Source: Fistularia commersonii (taxonomy: Eukaryota; Chordata; Actinopteri; Syngnathiformes; Fistulariidae). From it: a stretch of 64,000 nt of DNA. The stretch's first letter is position 1. Every line of letters starts with the position of its first letter. Shown here in pieces: positions 11,778-22,329 of the stretch. The notes under the pieces are model-generated. The model saw only the letters and a program-made list of their open reading frames with translations. It did not search any database and was not told the DNA's origin. The stretch spans positions 1,637,501 through 1,701,500 of the forward strand of contig JBBMNZ010000030.1 of the NCBI GenBank assembly GCA_037954325.1, written 5' to 3'. Position numbers and translations under genes: made by a program.

Positions 11778-11833
11778 TAATAATATGCAACAATGAGTGC
11801 AGGATAAGCGGGAAAAGATGGATGGATAGATTG

Positions 11834-11879
<46 letters not shown>

Positions 11880-12426
11880 TAATAATATGCAACAATGAGT
11901 GCAGGATAAGCGGGAAAAGATGGATGGATAGATTGATAACAATAATAATAATAATAATAATGATAATAATGATAATACTAATAATAATAATAAGCAGAAG
12001 AAGAAGAAGAAGAAGAAGAAGAACAATACCAATAATAATAATAATCATAATAATAATAATTAAAATGATAAATATGATAATGACGCTGCTGAATGAAAAT
12101 GAATAAAAAGCATGAGAAAATTATCGCGTTAATGACTTTAATGATAATGATAATATACTACTACTAATAATAATAATAACAATAATGATGATGATAATAA
12201 TAATAATGTTAATGAAAAATTATAATAATAATAATAATAATCATGATGATAACAATACCAATAATAATAATAATGATAATGATAATAAAAATTAAAATGA
12301 TAATAATGATAATAATAATAATGATAATAATAATAATAATAATAATGATAATAATAAAAATAATGATATGCAATAATGAGTGCAGGATAAGCGGGATAAG
12401 TTGGATTGGAAAGATGGATAATAATA

Positions 12427-12475
<49 letters not shown>

Positions 12476-13545
12476 TGATGATAAAAATACCAATACTATT
12501 AATAACAATAATAATAATAATAAATGAAATGATGATAATAATAATAATGACGCTGCTGAAAATGATCATAAATAAAAAGCATGAAAAAGATGATCGCGTC
12601 AATAACTTTAATGATAATCGTCAAAACTAATAATAAAAATAATAATAACAATAATAACATAAAGAGATAATTATAACAACAGTTATAATAATAATAGTAG
12701 TAATAATAATAATAATTATAATAATATGCAGCCATGAGTGCAGGATAAGCAGTAGAAGATGGATGTATAGATGGATAATGATAATAATTATGATAATAAT
12801 AACAATAATAATTACGCTGCTGCAAATGATCATAAATAAAAAGCATGAAAAATATAATCGCGTCAATAACTTTAATGATAATAATAATAATGTTAATGAT
12901 AATCGTCAACACTAATAATAAAAATAATAACGATGATGATGTTTACAAAAGAATGGGGATCAATAAAGTATATTTTATCTTATCTTATCTTATGAATAAT
13001 CCAGATGATGAATGAATATATGATGATAATAATAATTATGATGACTATAATGAAAATGGTGAAAAAATATTAAAGGGATGATAATGAATATAAGAATAAG
13101 ACTGATGATGATGATGACACTAATAATAACTAATAATAGTTATAATAACAATAATAATAATATAATAAATAAAATAATATAATAATAATAATAAATGATA
13201 GTAATGACAAAAATGATGCTGCTGGTGATAACAATAGTAGATGATAATTATAAATACCAAAAAATAATGAAACTGCAAATGATGATAAATAATAATGCAA
13301 ATAACAATAATAATAATAATAATAATGGAGATAATAAAAATTTTGACAAAATATTAATACTAATGATAATTATGGTGATTATACATGATAAAAATGATGC
13401 TGATGCTGATAACAATGATAAATAATAATAATAATATTGATGAGAATCATGAAAAATTAAATATAATAAATGTAAAAATAATAATGATGATGATACTAAT
13501 AAGAACAATAACAGTAATGCTGATAATAATAAGGCCGGTTATTAT
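11732..13545. repeat. 1.8-kb AAT-rich array with embedded repeated cassettes
   Basis: Mostly (AAT)n with GAT and AAC variants. One embedded cassette (ATATGCAACAATGAGTGCAG, then GATAAGCGGG and GATGGATGG) occurs at 11783, 11885, 12366 and 12724. A second (GCTGCTGAA, AAAAAGCATGA, ATCGCGTCAATAACTTTAA) occurs near 12082, 12549 and 12814. The first resembles the 3' part of a common fish interspersed repeat. The poly-Ile/poly-Asn frames are artefacts. Confidence 0.93.
12945..12996 (+). mobile_element. LINE 3' tail fragment
   Basis: GGGGATCAATAAAGTATATT followed by CTTAT repeats, as in the tails at 7.57 and 27.87 kb. It is embedded in the AAT array. Confidence 0.65.
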
Positions 13546-13651
13546 TTTCACTCTATTATATCATTTTAGAAAAGCTCTGACCTGCTCGGCTCCGGCGTGA
13601 TGGCGGATAAAAGCAAACACCCGTTGTATCTATAAAAAAATATATATTTCG

Positions 13652-13657
13652 TTTATT
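13652..13657 (-). terminator. Polyadenylation signal of the CCN2-like gene
   Basis: TTTATT on plus gives AATAAA on minus, followed within 25 nt by an AT-rich stretch where cleavage could occur. It is the best-placed signal downstream of the stop at 15249 and would give a 3' UTR of about 1.6 kb. A T run on the minus strand precedes it. Confidence 0.5.
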
Positions 13658-14326
13658 GAAAAAAAAAAAAAAAAAAAATAGAGGGCAAAAAGTGCAACAG
13701 ACAAGAACTCACTAGTATCTTAGTCAGGTGGTTACAGTGAAAAACTAACAACACGATAAGAGTCGTACAACTACAACACCGCGTTCGACAAGTTGCATAA
13801 ATTATAGTACAAAACTGTACACGGTCGGATCGTATTTACATAAAAGTATGTTTGCAGAATACCAAATTCATTTGTCTTTCTTTTTTAAATAGAAAGTACC
13901 GGCACATGGCCCGGTCGCGCTACACGCCGTTTTATCGAAATGTCGGATTTGACGCGGATTTTGAGGCGATTATAAGTGATATACTGACGACCGAAGGAAG
14001 GGGTTACTCTGCTAATACGCTCAGAAATGTGCATCGCTGTACATTTTCTCTCGTCGATCTGGGAATCATCAAACCAACCGGGCCGGAAACGTGGCGGGAA
14101 CTCGCCGCCACGAAACTCGGAAGCAAATTCAACACTACGAGGAAAAGTAATTTTCAGCACAAGTGCAAGTAAACACGTGTTTCTACGTCCATTCATTTAC
14201 CGTTTTGGACCAAAAGCCTCTTTAAATATGGTATCTTATATGAAGCCAAGTTTCACCTCTGGTTGATGTCAAGCGGCGAAGCTTGTCCACTTCTTTGGAC
14301 ATTTGTGAAGGACATCCTTGTCATGT

Positions 14327-14332
<6 letters not shown>

Positions 14333-14367
<35 letters not shown>
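14333..14367. repeat. (CA)n microsatellite
   Basis: CA run inside the presumed 3' UTR of the CCN2-like gene. Confidence 0.96.
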
Positions 14368-14371
<4 letters not shown>

Positions 14372-15248
14372 AGGATGAATTCAGTACGGTTGCTGGGCGC
14401 GATTGGAATTTACATGAAGATTGAACTCGTCAATAAATTAAGAGTACAAGTCAGGGGGTCAATGCTTTGGCCTCTGGGTCGCCTCTTTTCTAAACGAACG
14501 TCTTTCACGCGGAAATAGCCGATCGAATCGAGCCTAAGGCTCCGCCTCCTCGTCGGTCCTATTCGTCCGTTCGTCGATTACCTACTGTCGTGTGATTGGA
14601 CGATCACTGGCTCGCACCCGGAGACGTTCCATCGCTCATTCACGAGACGTACCACTATTGACTCTCTCCGATGAAGCTCCTGTATGGTTTAGGACTGTGA
14701 GGGGAAACTGGAGAACCTGGAGGAACCCCACTGAGAACATGGAGACTCCGCATGGAAAAGGCCCACGGTTGGTGATCCAACCGGGGACCTTCTCGCCGTG
14801 AGGCGGATCTGATGATTGTCCCCATCGGTGCATGAATCCACCAGAAATACCCCTGCGTGCTTTGAACGGGTAGAAGATCTGGGCTTTTTGAAAAAGAAGG
14901 CACAACGTTTCCTAGCCGGGACGGATCAGCTGCCGATGAAGTCGATCGACTTTGTGTTTAAAACGATTATCTGATGGACCTCGTGGGTTTTGGTGAGCTT
15001 TAAGGATCCACGTCCTCCGCTCTCCGAGGCCTGTAGATTGGGTTTGGGTCGGCCGGACCGGATTTGAGTTCACCTTCCGGTTTGGATCACCTCTCGTATG
15101 GCTTGATAAACGCTACACCTCCTGAAACATACTGCTAAAAACACCTCCGTGTATCTGGATTAGATGAAAATCTAGGCTTGTAGTGGTTTGGCTAAAGGTG
15201 GCGGGAGCTGGTGCGGTCAACGCGGAAGGTCCTCAAACATTCTCAACG

Positions 15249-15554
15249 TCACATGTCGTTCTCGTAGTCTCCGATCATCCTCCGCGTGTTGGTCGCCAAG
15301 AAGATGTCGTTGTCCCGAGGGCAGTCGTAATGGCAGGAGCAGGTCTTGATGAACATCATCTTCTTGCTGAAGACGTCGCCCTCCGGACAGCGGAACTCCA
15401 CTTCCGCGGTGATGGTGGCGTGCGGCGTGCAACAGCGGTTGTCGGTGCAAACGCCGCAAAACTTGGGCCTGTATATCCTGGTGCTGGAGCATCCGGACAA
15501 CTCGAAGCGCATCCCCCGCTGGGCCTTCGGAGTCCGGACGCACTTCTTTCCCTT
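15249..15554 (-). CDS. ccn2b: CCN2-like exon 5: C-terminal cystine-knot module
   Basis: Acceptor TCGTGCAG; codes KGKKCVRTPK, FELSGCSS, KFCGVCTDNRCCTPH and MMFIKTCSCHYDCP, ending DYENDM and TGA at 15251-15249. The CT domain mediates dimerisation and heparin/integrin binding in CCN proteins. Confidence 0.94.
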   Translation of the reverse strand, partial: KGKKCVRTPKAQRGMRFELSGCSSTRIYRPKFCGVCTDNRCCTPHATITAEVEFRCPEGDVFSKKMMFIKTCSCHYDCPRDNDIFLATNTRRMIGDYENDM

Positions 15555-18500
15555 CTGCACGACAGACGAGGCGATCGTTAGCTCTTTCGGCGTCACCTTG
15601 CAGTTATTGTCCCTAACTCTGATTCGGCAACAATTACGTTCATGCGCGTCATTGACAGACAATAAGCGGGAAGTAACTTATAAGCATACATGTGTGGCCC
15701 CACCACCCCTGGAGAAGGTGCAAGGCATCACAAGCGTGATGATGATTGGAGTCTACCGACCTTGATCTCCTTCTCCTGCTGGCTGTTGCAGGGCCGGACC
15801 ATGCAGATCCTGGTCTGTCGCTCCAGCTGGCAGCGCTGGTTGTCATTGGTGATACGGGAGGAGACGGCCATACCGCAGGTGGCCGAGCACTCGCTCCACT
15901 CCGTCGTCTGGACGATGCAGTTGTCCCTCGGACTCTCGGCCACCCGGCCGTGAGGCGGCTCTTTCCGGAAGACCGAAGGGTTCGAGGACGGCAGAGGGTG
16001 AATCTGGGAGGCTCCTGCGGAGCACGAAGGGCGGACGTTACCGACTACGACCCTCCGGATAAACCCAACGAGAGTTGGACAAGCTTTTACCGCCTTTGAG
16101 CTCTTTAGGACACTATTGGTTCAGGCCATGTTCATCTCCCGCCTGGACTACTGCAATTCCCTCCTAGCTGGACGACCTGCTTGTGCAATAAAACCCCTGC
16201 AGATGGTACAGAATGCTGCAGCACGGTTGGTACTCACTCAACCCAAAAGGGCTCATGTTACACCTCTGTTCATCCAGCTGCACCGGCTACCAGTAGCTGC
16301 CAGGATCAAGCACAAGGTCCTGACCCTGGCATTCAAAACCACCTCAGGAACAGGTCCAGCATATCTGAACCAAATGATTAGACCTTACGTTCCCGGCAGA
16401 GAGCTGCGTTCCTCTAATACAAACCTACTAGCAGTACCTTCTGCTCGCTCTAAGCGATCTCAGGCAAAACTGTTCTCACTTCTACTACCTCAGTGGTGGA
16501 ACAAACTTCCGGAAGCAACAAGACCAGCATCATCTCTCTCAACCTTCAAGAAACAGGTAAAAACTGTTCTCTTTCAGGACTTTTTACTGCGCTGACGCCC
16601 CAGATCAGGTTAGGCAGCAAGTTAGGCTATGCAGTGTGTGTGTGTGTGTGTACGTTGTGTACGTCTTTGTCAAAAAAAAAAAAAACAACTCACTAACCCA
16701 AGCTTACTATTCTGTATATTTCCTGTGCATCTTATATTTGCAAGTGTTATTTGCAGTCCTTATGATGACATTGTGATCTGCAGTGAGAGCAGACAACAGG
16801 TAGAGAAACATCTAGAGAGGTGGAGGTATGCTCTGGAGAGGAGAGGAATGAAAGTTAATAGCAGCAAGACAGAATATATGTGTGTGAATGAGAGGAACTC
16901 GGCTGGAGCGGTGAGGCTACAGGGAGTGGAGATCAAGAAGCTGGAGGATTTCAGGTACTTAGGGTCAACAGTCCAGAGCGTAGGAGAGTGTGGAAAAGAG
17001 GTGAAGAGACGGTCCAAGCAGGTTGGAATGGGTGGAGAAAAGTGTCAGGGGTACCAAGAGATAGAAGACTATCAGCCAGAATAAAAGGAAAGGTGTACAA
17101 GACAGTGGCGAGACCAGCGATGATGTTTGGACTAGAAACTGTTCCAATGACCAAAAGACAGCAGGCAGAACTAGAGGTTGCAGAGATGAAGATGTTGAGG
17201 TTCTCTTTGGGAGCGACCAGGATGGAGAGGATCAGGAAGGAGTCTGTCAGAGGAACGGCACATGTTAGATGTTTTGGAGAGAAGGTCAGAGAAGCCAGAC
17301 TGAGATGGTTGGGTCATGGACAGAGGAGGGATGGAGAATATAGTGGTAGACGGATGCTGGAATTGGAGCTGCCAGGCAAGAGGTCTGGAGGAAGACCAAA
17401 GAGAAGATTTATGGACGTAGTGAGAGAAGATATGAAGGTAGTTGGTGTGAGAGAGGAGGATCCAGAGAATAGGGTTAGATGGAGAAAGTTGACTCGCTGT
17501 GGCGACACCTGAAGGGAAAAGTCCAAAGGAAAAGAAAAATTTGTCACAGGGGTGCAGGACATGTATGACCGAGACAAAGTAATGATTGAGATGGTTTGGA
17601 CATGAACAAAGGAGTGTTCATGGTGAAGATCTGGGTAGAAGGTTGCTGAAGGTGGAGCTGCCAGGCAGGAGGTCTGGAGGAAGACCAAAGAGAAGATTTA
17701 TGGACGTAGTGAGAGAAGATATGAAGGTAGTTGGTGTGAGAGAGGAGGATCCAGAGAATAGGGTTAGATGGAGAAAGTCGACTCGCTGTGGCGACACCTG
17801 AAGGGAAAAGCCGAAAGAAGAAGAAGAAGAAGAAGATTTGCAGTCCTTATCTCCTCTATTGCAAGTCGCTTTGGATAAAAGCGTCTGCCAAATGTAATGT
17901 AATCTCAGGAGCTGTGCGGATAAACAAGAAAAAAGCCTGCAGGTGGACCTTCAGAAAGATGAGACTCACCCCCCATCACCGATTGGTAGTGGTGCTCCTC
18001 GGGCGTTTGGTCGCAGACCCACTCTTCGCAGCATTTCCCCGGGATCTGGATGCGTCGAGGGTAGGGGCAATCGGGCGACGGCAGCCTGGCGTCGCTGGCG
18101 CACGTCGGCACGCAGCCGATCTCGCCGTTCATGCAAATGCAGCGGTGCTTGCAGCTCGGCTGGAAGGACTCGCCGCTGCGGTAGATGACGCCTCCCAGGT
18201 CGCAGGTCTGGCCCTCCACAGCTGCAGGAAAGACACAAGGGTTCTATGTGAAGAAATACGACACAACTAACGCGTGATTAGAAAAATAAAAGTTAAGGGA
18301 CCGCGTTGAAAGAAGCCCTGTGTCCGGGCAACTCCCGCTCCCTTTACGATGATTTCTTCTCTCCGAGCCGTTTTCGAAGGTACCGTGTTCTGAGACCCGA
18401 GTGCGGTCGAACTCGAGTGGCTTTTATTAGGTCTGAAAACCTCTTGGACGTCCGTACAAAGGGCTCTTTCTCAGACCCCTCTATGCGGTCACTCGCTACC

Positions 18501-21500
18501 GCCGGCGACGGGAAGTCTTTGTAACCATGGAGAAAAATAAAACCTCACCTTCTTTCGCGGTGTTTATTATTTTGGGACATTTTCTAATGTTAACTCGGTG
18601 TTTGCGGTATGTTTGCTTGTTGCCTTGGCGTAAACACACTCGGGCCGCCACATCCTCCGTCTTTGCCACCATCTTATTTTGACGACTAGGGACTAGTTAC
18701 ATTTAACGGTTACTGTTTTCCCATCTTTCTTGAAACTTCCCTCTGTATCCACTTTTCTCTCCCTGGACATTTAGGGATCATTTGTGTTTCTCAAGTCCAC
18801 TTGTTGAAAACGGCATTGATGTGGATCCACTGCGATCTGCGATCAGCACGGGTTGCGGGAAATGTAGTTTATGGTCAACGCATGCGTTTGACTTATTTAT
18901 TTTAAGACAATCGGCCCTTTTAAGACATTCTCGCGGGCCACATTCGGCCCGCGAGCCTTGAGTTTGACATATGTGTTCTAGAGCAGTGATTCTTAACCAA
19001 AGGGCCCGAGCGCCACCTAGTGGACCGCAAAATAAATCTGTTTTGTCCGCGTGAGGCCGCGAGGGCTGCGGGACGCAATAACAACTCCCGACCATGTAGC
19101 GGCGCTAACGCATCAGTCAGTTGTTACTTTAAGCAGCTCCATAAATAAAGAGAAGACACTCCGCTAGCTGTAAACAAACAGATGGAGAAATATTCAAAAC
19201 GAAAAAATGAAGACGACCCCCCGCCAAAAAGGAAATTTTTGCGCCAGTACAATCCCGACTTCATGAAGTACGGCTTCGTAAACGGAGGTAGCGCCCAGTG
19301 TGTGGAGTGTGTGTTAACGCTGGCTAACGAAGCTCTTGAGCCGTCAAAACTACAGCGGCGCCCGGAGACCGAGCATCCGACGCTTGTGGGAAAGCCGGTG
19401 GAATTTTTCAAGAGAAAAGAAGATGGGCGGCAGATGCAGAAAAGATGGATCGTGTCGCTGACTGGCAACTCTAAAAGTGCACTGAAAGCTAGCTAGCTAC
19501 CTCATATGTCATTTTATTTGACAAGGTTTTTGCTTGGTAAACTGTAAGTGGATTTGGTTTATTGAACTGAATACAAATCAAACCAAGAGTGAGATAATTA
19601 TAAACCTATACAGTGTATATATGTTAAATAATACATATTAAAATTATATTTAATGGGCCCTGGGCCACTCTGTACTGAAAAAAATGGGCTTCAGGGTCAG
19701 AAAGGTTAAGAACCCCTGTTCTAGAGGGTATTTGGACTTTGGTTGGTTCTCTAGGCTACATCCCGTCGTTCCATCTGAAAGCCCAAACATACAAGACCCC
19801 AAACTTCTTTGGGACTACTTGTTTTTCTAGGGTTTCAAAGGATTCGAAGGTAAACAAACGTAGTTCTTGTTTGGAGTCTTGAGGGTACCTTACAGGTCGC
19901 AGATCGTAAGCATGCAAGACGCCTTGTCGACGGGTCCTCTTACCCATGCAGACGCCGTTCTCGGTGTCGCTCAAGAGGCCGTAGTCGCAGTAAAGGTCCT
20001 TGTGATGGTCGCAGGGCTCCGGCAGGTTGCAGGGCTCCCCGAGTTGCCGGGCGCACACCTTGCAACAACCGCAGCCGTCCAGAACCAGGCTGGTCCCCAC
20101 GGGGCAGGGGGGCGGGTCGGCGGGGCAGGCGCAGGGCCGGGAGCAGTCCTGGGCCGTGACCTGAGATGAAAATACGCACCGCAGATGCCGATGACAAGAA
20201 ATACCAATGCTACAGGTGTCGAAGGTAAATTGTGAACCATTATCACGAATCGAGGCAACCGGGCTTGAGTTTTTTCCTTGGAGACACTTCACCTCTCGTC
20301 CAAGAGGCTTCTGCAGTCCCTCGATGCCGTTTGGGCGAATTCTGAAAACCAACCTTATCGACCAATTGAGCACAAGTCCGATAAAAAGGGTTTTGTTTGG
20401 TGCAAACTAAAGGGGCAAAGAGGCGAGGACGTCTTCCACACTGCTCCAGTGTTGCCTCGGCCCGGACAAGAGCACCATCTGGCCCCCGAGCCGGTTTGAT
20501 TTCCCCCTCCAGGCTGAGGTCTGATTATTTTCTTCACCAATCGATCAGGCAAGGACCAAACCGGCCGAAGTCAAGAGTCTCGAGTCCCGTGGAGTCGAGA
20601 CAAACTTGGACATCTTTGTGTACCAGAGAAAAAAACAGCCTCTTGGTCGGGAAATACCTTTCACCGGATTCCAAGATGGACAGAAACCAAATCTACGAGT
20701 CTGTTTCTTTACTAACAACGATAGATACCTTCGAAATGAGCAAACGTTGAAATGTTTTAGCCGCGCTAATGAGCGTGTCGTCGACAAAGAGCCATATTTT
20801 CACGCATGGTAGTTCATGTCAGAGGAAGAGAAGATTTGAAAACAAACAAACAGGTGCTCCACCACCCTGGCGGTGACTGCCAAGCATACTCTGAGTACTT
20901 CCGTGTTACGCTAAAACGGTATTTTTACTCCGGTAGCTATGCGACTATGGAATGCTTTCTGCATCATCTGATTCCACCTTTCCTTCACAAACACTCGTGA
21001 CGTCTATTCTAGGTCCACTTTGCTGAGCAACAGATTCCAGCGTGTGTTGAGTTTTCACATCTTTGTAACTCGACAAATATGCGACCCCTCCACCCGCTTC
21101 GCCCGCCCCCTTCCGAAACCGGACGCTGCGCTTGGCGCCAGACCTCTGGGCATTTACACATCAGCTTTATTTATCGACCCATCTGTTTTGATCGGTCGAT
21201 ACGGAGCTTCCTTCAGCTCCAAGGCGGAGGAGAAGTGCTGTTCATGACGACCAAACCAGACGAGTCAGACGTGGTGTTGTGTTTGTCTCGTCTGGTTTTG
21301 TGTCACAGTGGAGTTACAAGGTAAAGTTGGCCTCTCTTACACTTGGTTGTGACATACTTGTATGCCTTTAGGCATACAAGGTACATTTGTCACAAGGTAC
21401 GTTTGTCCCATACTTGTATGCCTTTTGTATGCCTTTAGGCATACAAGTATGGGACAAATGTACCTAGGACAAATGTATCTGTGGAGTTCTCAGTCGTCCA

Positions 21501-22107
21501 GGTCATGGGGAATCCTTGTCGGAATCGTCTTGTCTTGGTAACTGGACTTTGTCTCTTGAAGATGTTTCACCAAAGGGATGAGGGATGAAACGTCTACATA
21601 TGAAGAAATTCAAGTCCACTTGCCAAGACAAGGAGGAGACATGTAGTCTTACTAGAGCAGGTTAACAGGTAAACAAGTACCGGGCTGATGTTAGAATACA
21701 AGTATCCGCAGAGCATGTAGGGCTTGAACGTAAGTGACGGAGTCGCAAGATCAAATTTAAAAACAGTCTTTCTAAAAAAAGGACACGCAGGAGCAGAAAT
21801 TCAGATAAAATCCTGTTCTTTCCAGTCGCCCCGAGGTGCAGCTGGTGAACAAGCCATCCGTTGCCACAGGATGGCGACACCAGACCACGTTCACGTAAGC
21901 TAACGAGTACTTTCCACAGTTTGTCTACCTTCCCGCTCGAAGTCACGCAGATCGGAAATGAAAGAGGGTGATATTCTAAACAGGCTGCTGATACTTACCT
22001 ACACCTCCGATAAAGGCAAACCCCAACGTCCAAAGAGCCCGGGGAGAACTTACCGAAGAGACGGCGAGGAGGATAAGCGAGAAGGCGATCGCACTCTGCA
22101 CAGACAT
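15249..22107 (-). CDS. ccn2b: CCN2-like (connective tissue growth factor) matricellular protein
   Basis: Secreted CCN-family protein that binds growth factors, integrins and heparan sulfate and regulates matrix, cartilage and vessel growth (family knowledge). The minus-strand CDS joins 22107-22054, 20160-19944, 18221-17970, 16014-15761 and 15554-15249, totalling 1083 nt and 360 aa (human CCN2 is 349). Modules: signal peptide 1-18; IGFBP about 22-90 with GCGCCKVC at 47-54; VWC about 96-165 ending GKCCEEWVCD; linker; TSP1 about 206-250 with WSECSATCG; CT from about 264, with VEFRCPEG and MMFIKTCSCHYDCP. Phases 0, 1, 1, 0 close, and each exon equals one module, the classic CCN layout. Residues such as RLPSPDCP, YRSGESF and CMVRPC favour CCN2 over CCN1 or CCN3. 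The C-terminal tail (MIGDYENDM) diverges from mammalian CCN2, so the fish 'b' paralogue is inferred. The exon 4 donor is GTCGGT, non-optimal at +3. Confidence 0.93.
15761..16014 (-). CDS. ccn2b: CCN2-like exon 4: linker and TSP1 module
   Basis: Acceptor CTCCGCAG; about 30 residues of protease-sensitive-type linker, then NCIVQTTEWSECSATCGMA and RICMVRPC. It ends EKEIK in phase 0. The donor is GTCGGT. A GTAGAC four bases further would break the frame into exon 5. Confidence 0.93.
16110..16640 (+). mobile_element. L2-like LINE fragment in CCN2-like intron 3
   Basis: A 159-aa open stretch (16116-16595) carries ISRLDYCNSLLAG, MVQNAAARLV, HRLPVAARIKHKVL and WNKLPEATR, the C-terminal RT-end region of L2/CR1-type fish LINEs. 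It lies antisense to the host gene. It is truncated at the 5' end but open throughout, suggesting fairly recent insertion. A short TG run follows. Confidence 0.85.
16755..17540 (+). mobile_element. RTE-like LINE 3' half in CCN2-like intron 3
   Basis: Codes DDIVICSESRQQVE, LERWRYALERRGMKV, SKTEYMCVNERN, FRYLGSTVQSVGECGKEV and, after a frame change near 17010, VQAGWNGWRKVSGV, KGKVYKTV, FGLETVPMTKRQ, RLRWLGHGQRRD and GRPKRRFMDVVREDMKVVGV. It ends RCGDT* plus GGGAAAAG. Antisense to the host gene and 5'-truncated. The frame change recurs at the same site in two other copies. Confidence 0.88.
17541..17835 (+). mobile_element. Second RTE-like LINE tail in tandem
   Basis: A second copy of the terminal ~200 bp (RSGGRPKRRFMDVVREDMK to RCGDT*) follows after a divergent link that reads MRWFGHEQRSV. 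It ends in the element's (GAA)n-type tail, AAGCCGAAAGAAGAAGAAG. Tandem tail duplication rather than independent insertion is likely, because the two tails are nearly identical. Confidence 0.8.
17838..17905 (-). mobile_element. SINE core fragment
   Basis: Minus strand carries the widespread fish SINE/LINE 3' core CATTTGGCAGACGCTTTTAT and CCAAAGCGACTT. Related copies lie at 55.07 and 60.74 kb. Confidence 0.65.
17970..18221 (-). CDS. ccn2b: CCN2-like exon 3: von Willebrand type C module
   Basis: Acceptor TTTCCTGCAG; codes VEGQTCDLGGVIYRSGESF, then RLPSPDCPYPRR and GKCCEEWVCDQ. It ends in phase 1 at a GTGAGT donor. VWC modules bind BMP and TGF-beta ligands in this family. Confidence 0.94.
18984..19718 (+). 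mobile_element. hAT DNA-transposon derivative with 8-bp TSD
   Basis: A 735-bp element in CCN2-like intron 2. Termini are CAGTGATTCTTAACC and, inverted, CAGGGGTTCTTAACC. Both ends abut TTCTAGAG (18976-18983 and 19719-19726), a perfect 8-bp target duplication as hAT elements make. Inside is a BED-finger transposase N-terminus (19182-19496). The rest of the transposase is missing, so the element is non-autonomous. Confidence 0.9.
19182..19496 (+). pseudogene. Truncated hAT transposase N-terminus (BED finger, ZBED-like)
   Basis: 104-aa frame inside the hAT element. It carries YNPDFMKYGFV, QCVEC (C40, C43), ANEALEPSKLQR and KPVEFFKRKED, the pattern of BED-type fingers at the N-terminus of hAT transposases and ZBED proteins. 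Only one expected histidine (H65) is present. The partner position is R60, so zinc binding is probably lost. The dimerisation and catalytic domains are absent. Confidence 0.8.
19944..20160 (-). CDS. ccn2b: CCN2-like exon 2: IGFBP module
   Basis: Acceptor TCATCTCAG, then VTAQDCSRPCACP; cysteine-rich through GCGCCKVCARQLGEPCN and YCDYG to NGVCM. It ends in phase 1 at a GTAAGA donor. IGFBP-like N-terminal module of CCN proteins. Confidence 0.93.
20255..20335 (+). mobile_element. Common fish interspersed-repeat fragment
   Basis: 'GAGACACTTCACCTCTCGTC' followed by CAAGAGGCTTCTGCAGT matches the 'GATGTTTCACC.CTC' / 'GAGGCTTCTTCAGT' type of repeat. Related sequence lies at 21490-21640 and 63580-63720. 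Confidence 0.5.
21396..21464. repeat. Strong hairpin in CCN2-like intron 1
   Basis: 27-bp arms (21396-21422 and 21438-21464) with one mismatch and a 15-nt loop. The arms carry GTCCCATACTTGTATGCC. A partial copy of the arm motif (CATACTTGTATGCC...GGCATACAAG) sits just upstream at 21353-21380. Confidence 0.9.
21490..21645 (+). mobile_element. Common fish interspersed-repeat fragment
   Basis: 'CTCTTGAAGATGTTTCACCA' and GATGAAACGTCT are separated by a short unit, then TTCAAGTCCACTTGCCAAGAC. Same repeat type as at 20255 and 63580. Lies in CCN2-like intron 1. Confidence 0.5.
22054..22107 (-). CDS. ccn2b: CCN2-like exon 1: signal peptide
   Basis: ATG at 22107-22105 opens MSVQSAIAFSLILLAVSS, a standard hydrophobic secretion signal. 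The exon ends in phase 0 before a consensus GTAAGT donor. An upstream in-frame ATG exists, but this one sits at the expected distance from the TATA-like box and directly starts the signal. Confidence 0.9.
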
Positions 22108-22202
22108 GGTGTCCACTCCGTAGTCCTGCTCCCTGAAGCTCCCTGAAGCTCGTCGCTCTGCGTGCAGCGGCAGACTGATGAAAGCATGGGGGGAGACGCC
22201 GG

Positions 22203-22211
22203 CCTTAAATA
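22203..22211 (-). promoter_or_regulatory. TATA-like box of the CCN2-like gene
   Basis: Minus strand GTATTTAAGGCC lies about 95 nt upstream of the ATG, implying a short 5' UTR of roughly 65-75 nt. That UTR includes a small GCTCCCTGAA direct repeat. CCN2 genes are typically TATA-driven immediate-early genes. No unambiguous TEAD, SRF or SMAD site was picked out by eye. Confidence 0.6.
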
Positions 22212-22329
22212 CCAGCCCAGTGGGTGTAGCCGGAGAAACCAGAGCCATGCCACTCGGCTCGCCGAGGTGAAAATACTCCGATTCAAAGGGTCTTTCGTGC
22301 AGAGACGGCCTCCTCGCTCACATAATTAA

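Larger units (their letters stand above)
13630..15248 (-). other. Presumed 3' UTR of the CCN2-like gene
   Basis: Sequence between the stop codon and the proposed AATAAA. It includes a (CA)n run at 14333-14367 and, near 14640-14830, a copy of a fish interspersed repeat (minus orientation). Overlapping frames at 13852-14172 (+) and 13885-14196 (-) have no recognisable domain. The UTR extent is inferred. Confidence 0.45.

Noticed and set aside
11327..12106. 259-aa frame with poly-Pro, poly-Ile and poly-Arg
   Set aside because: It simply reads through CGC, TG, AAT and AAG microsatellites.
13852..14172. 106-aa plus-strand frame downstream of the CCN2-like gene
   Set aside because: Overlaps an equally long opposite-strand frame, lies in the presumed 3' UTR and has no recognisable domain.
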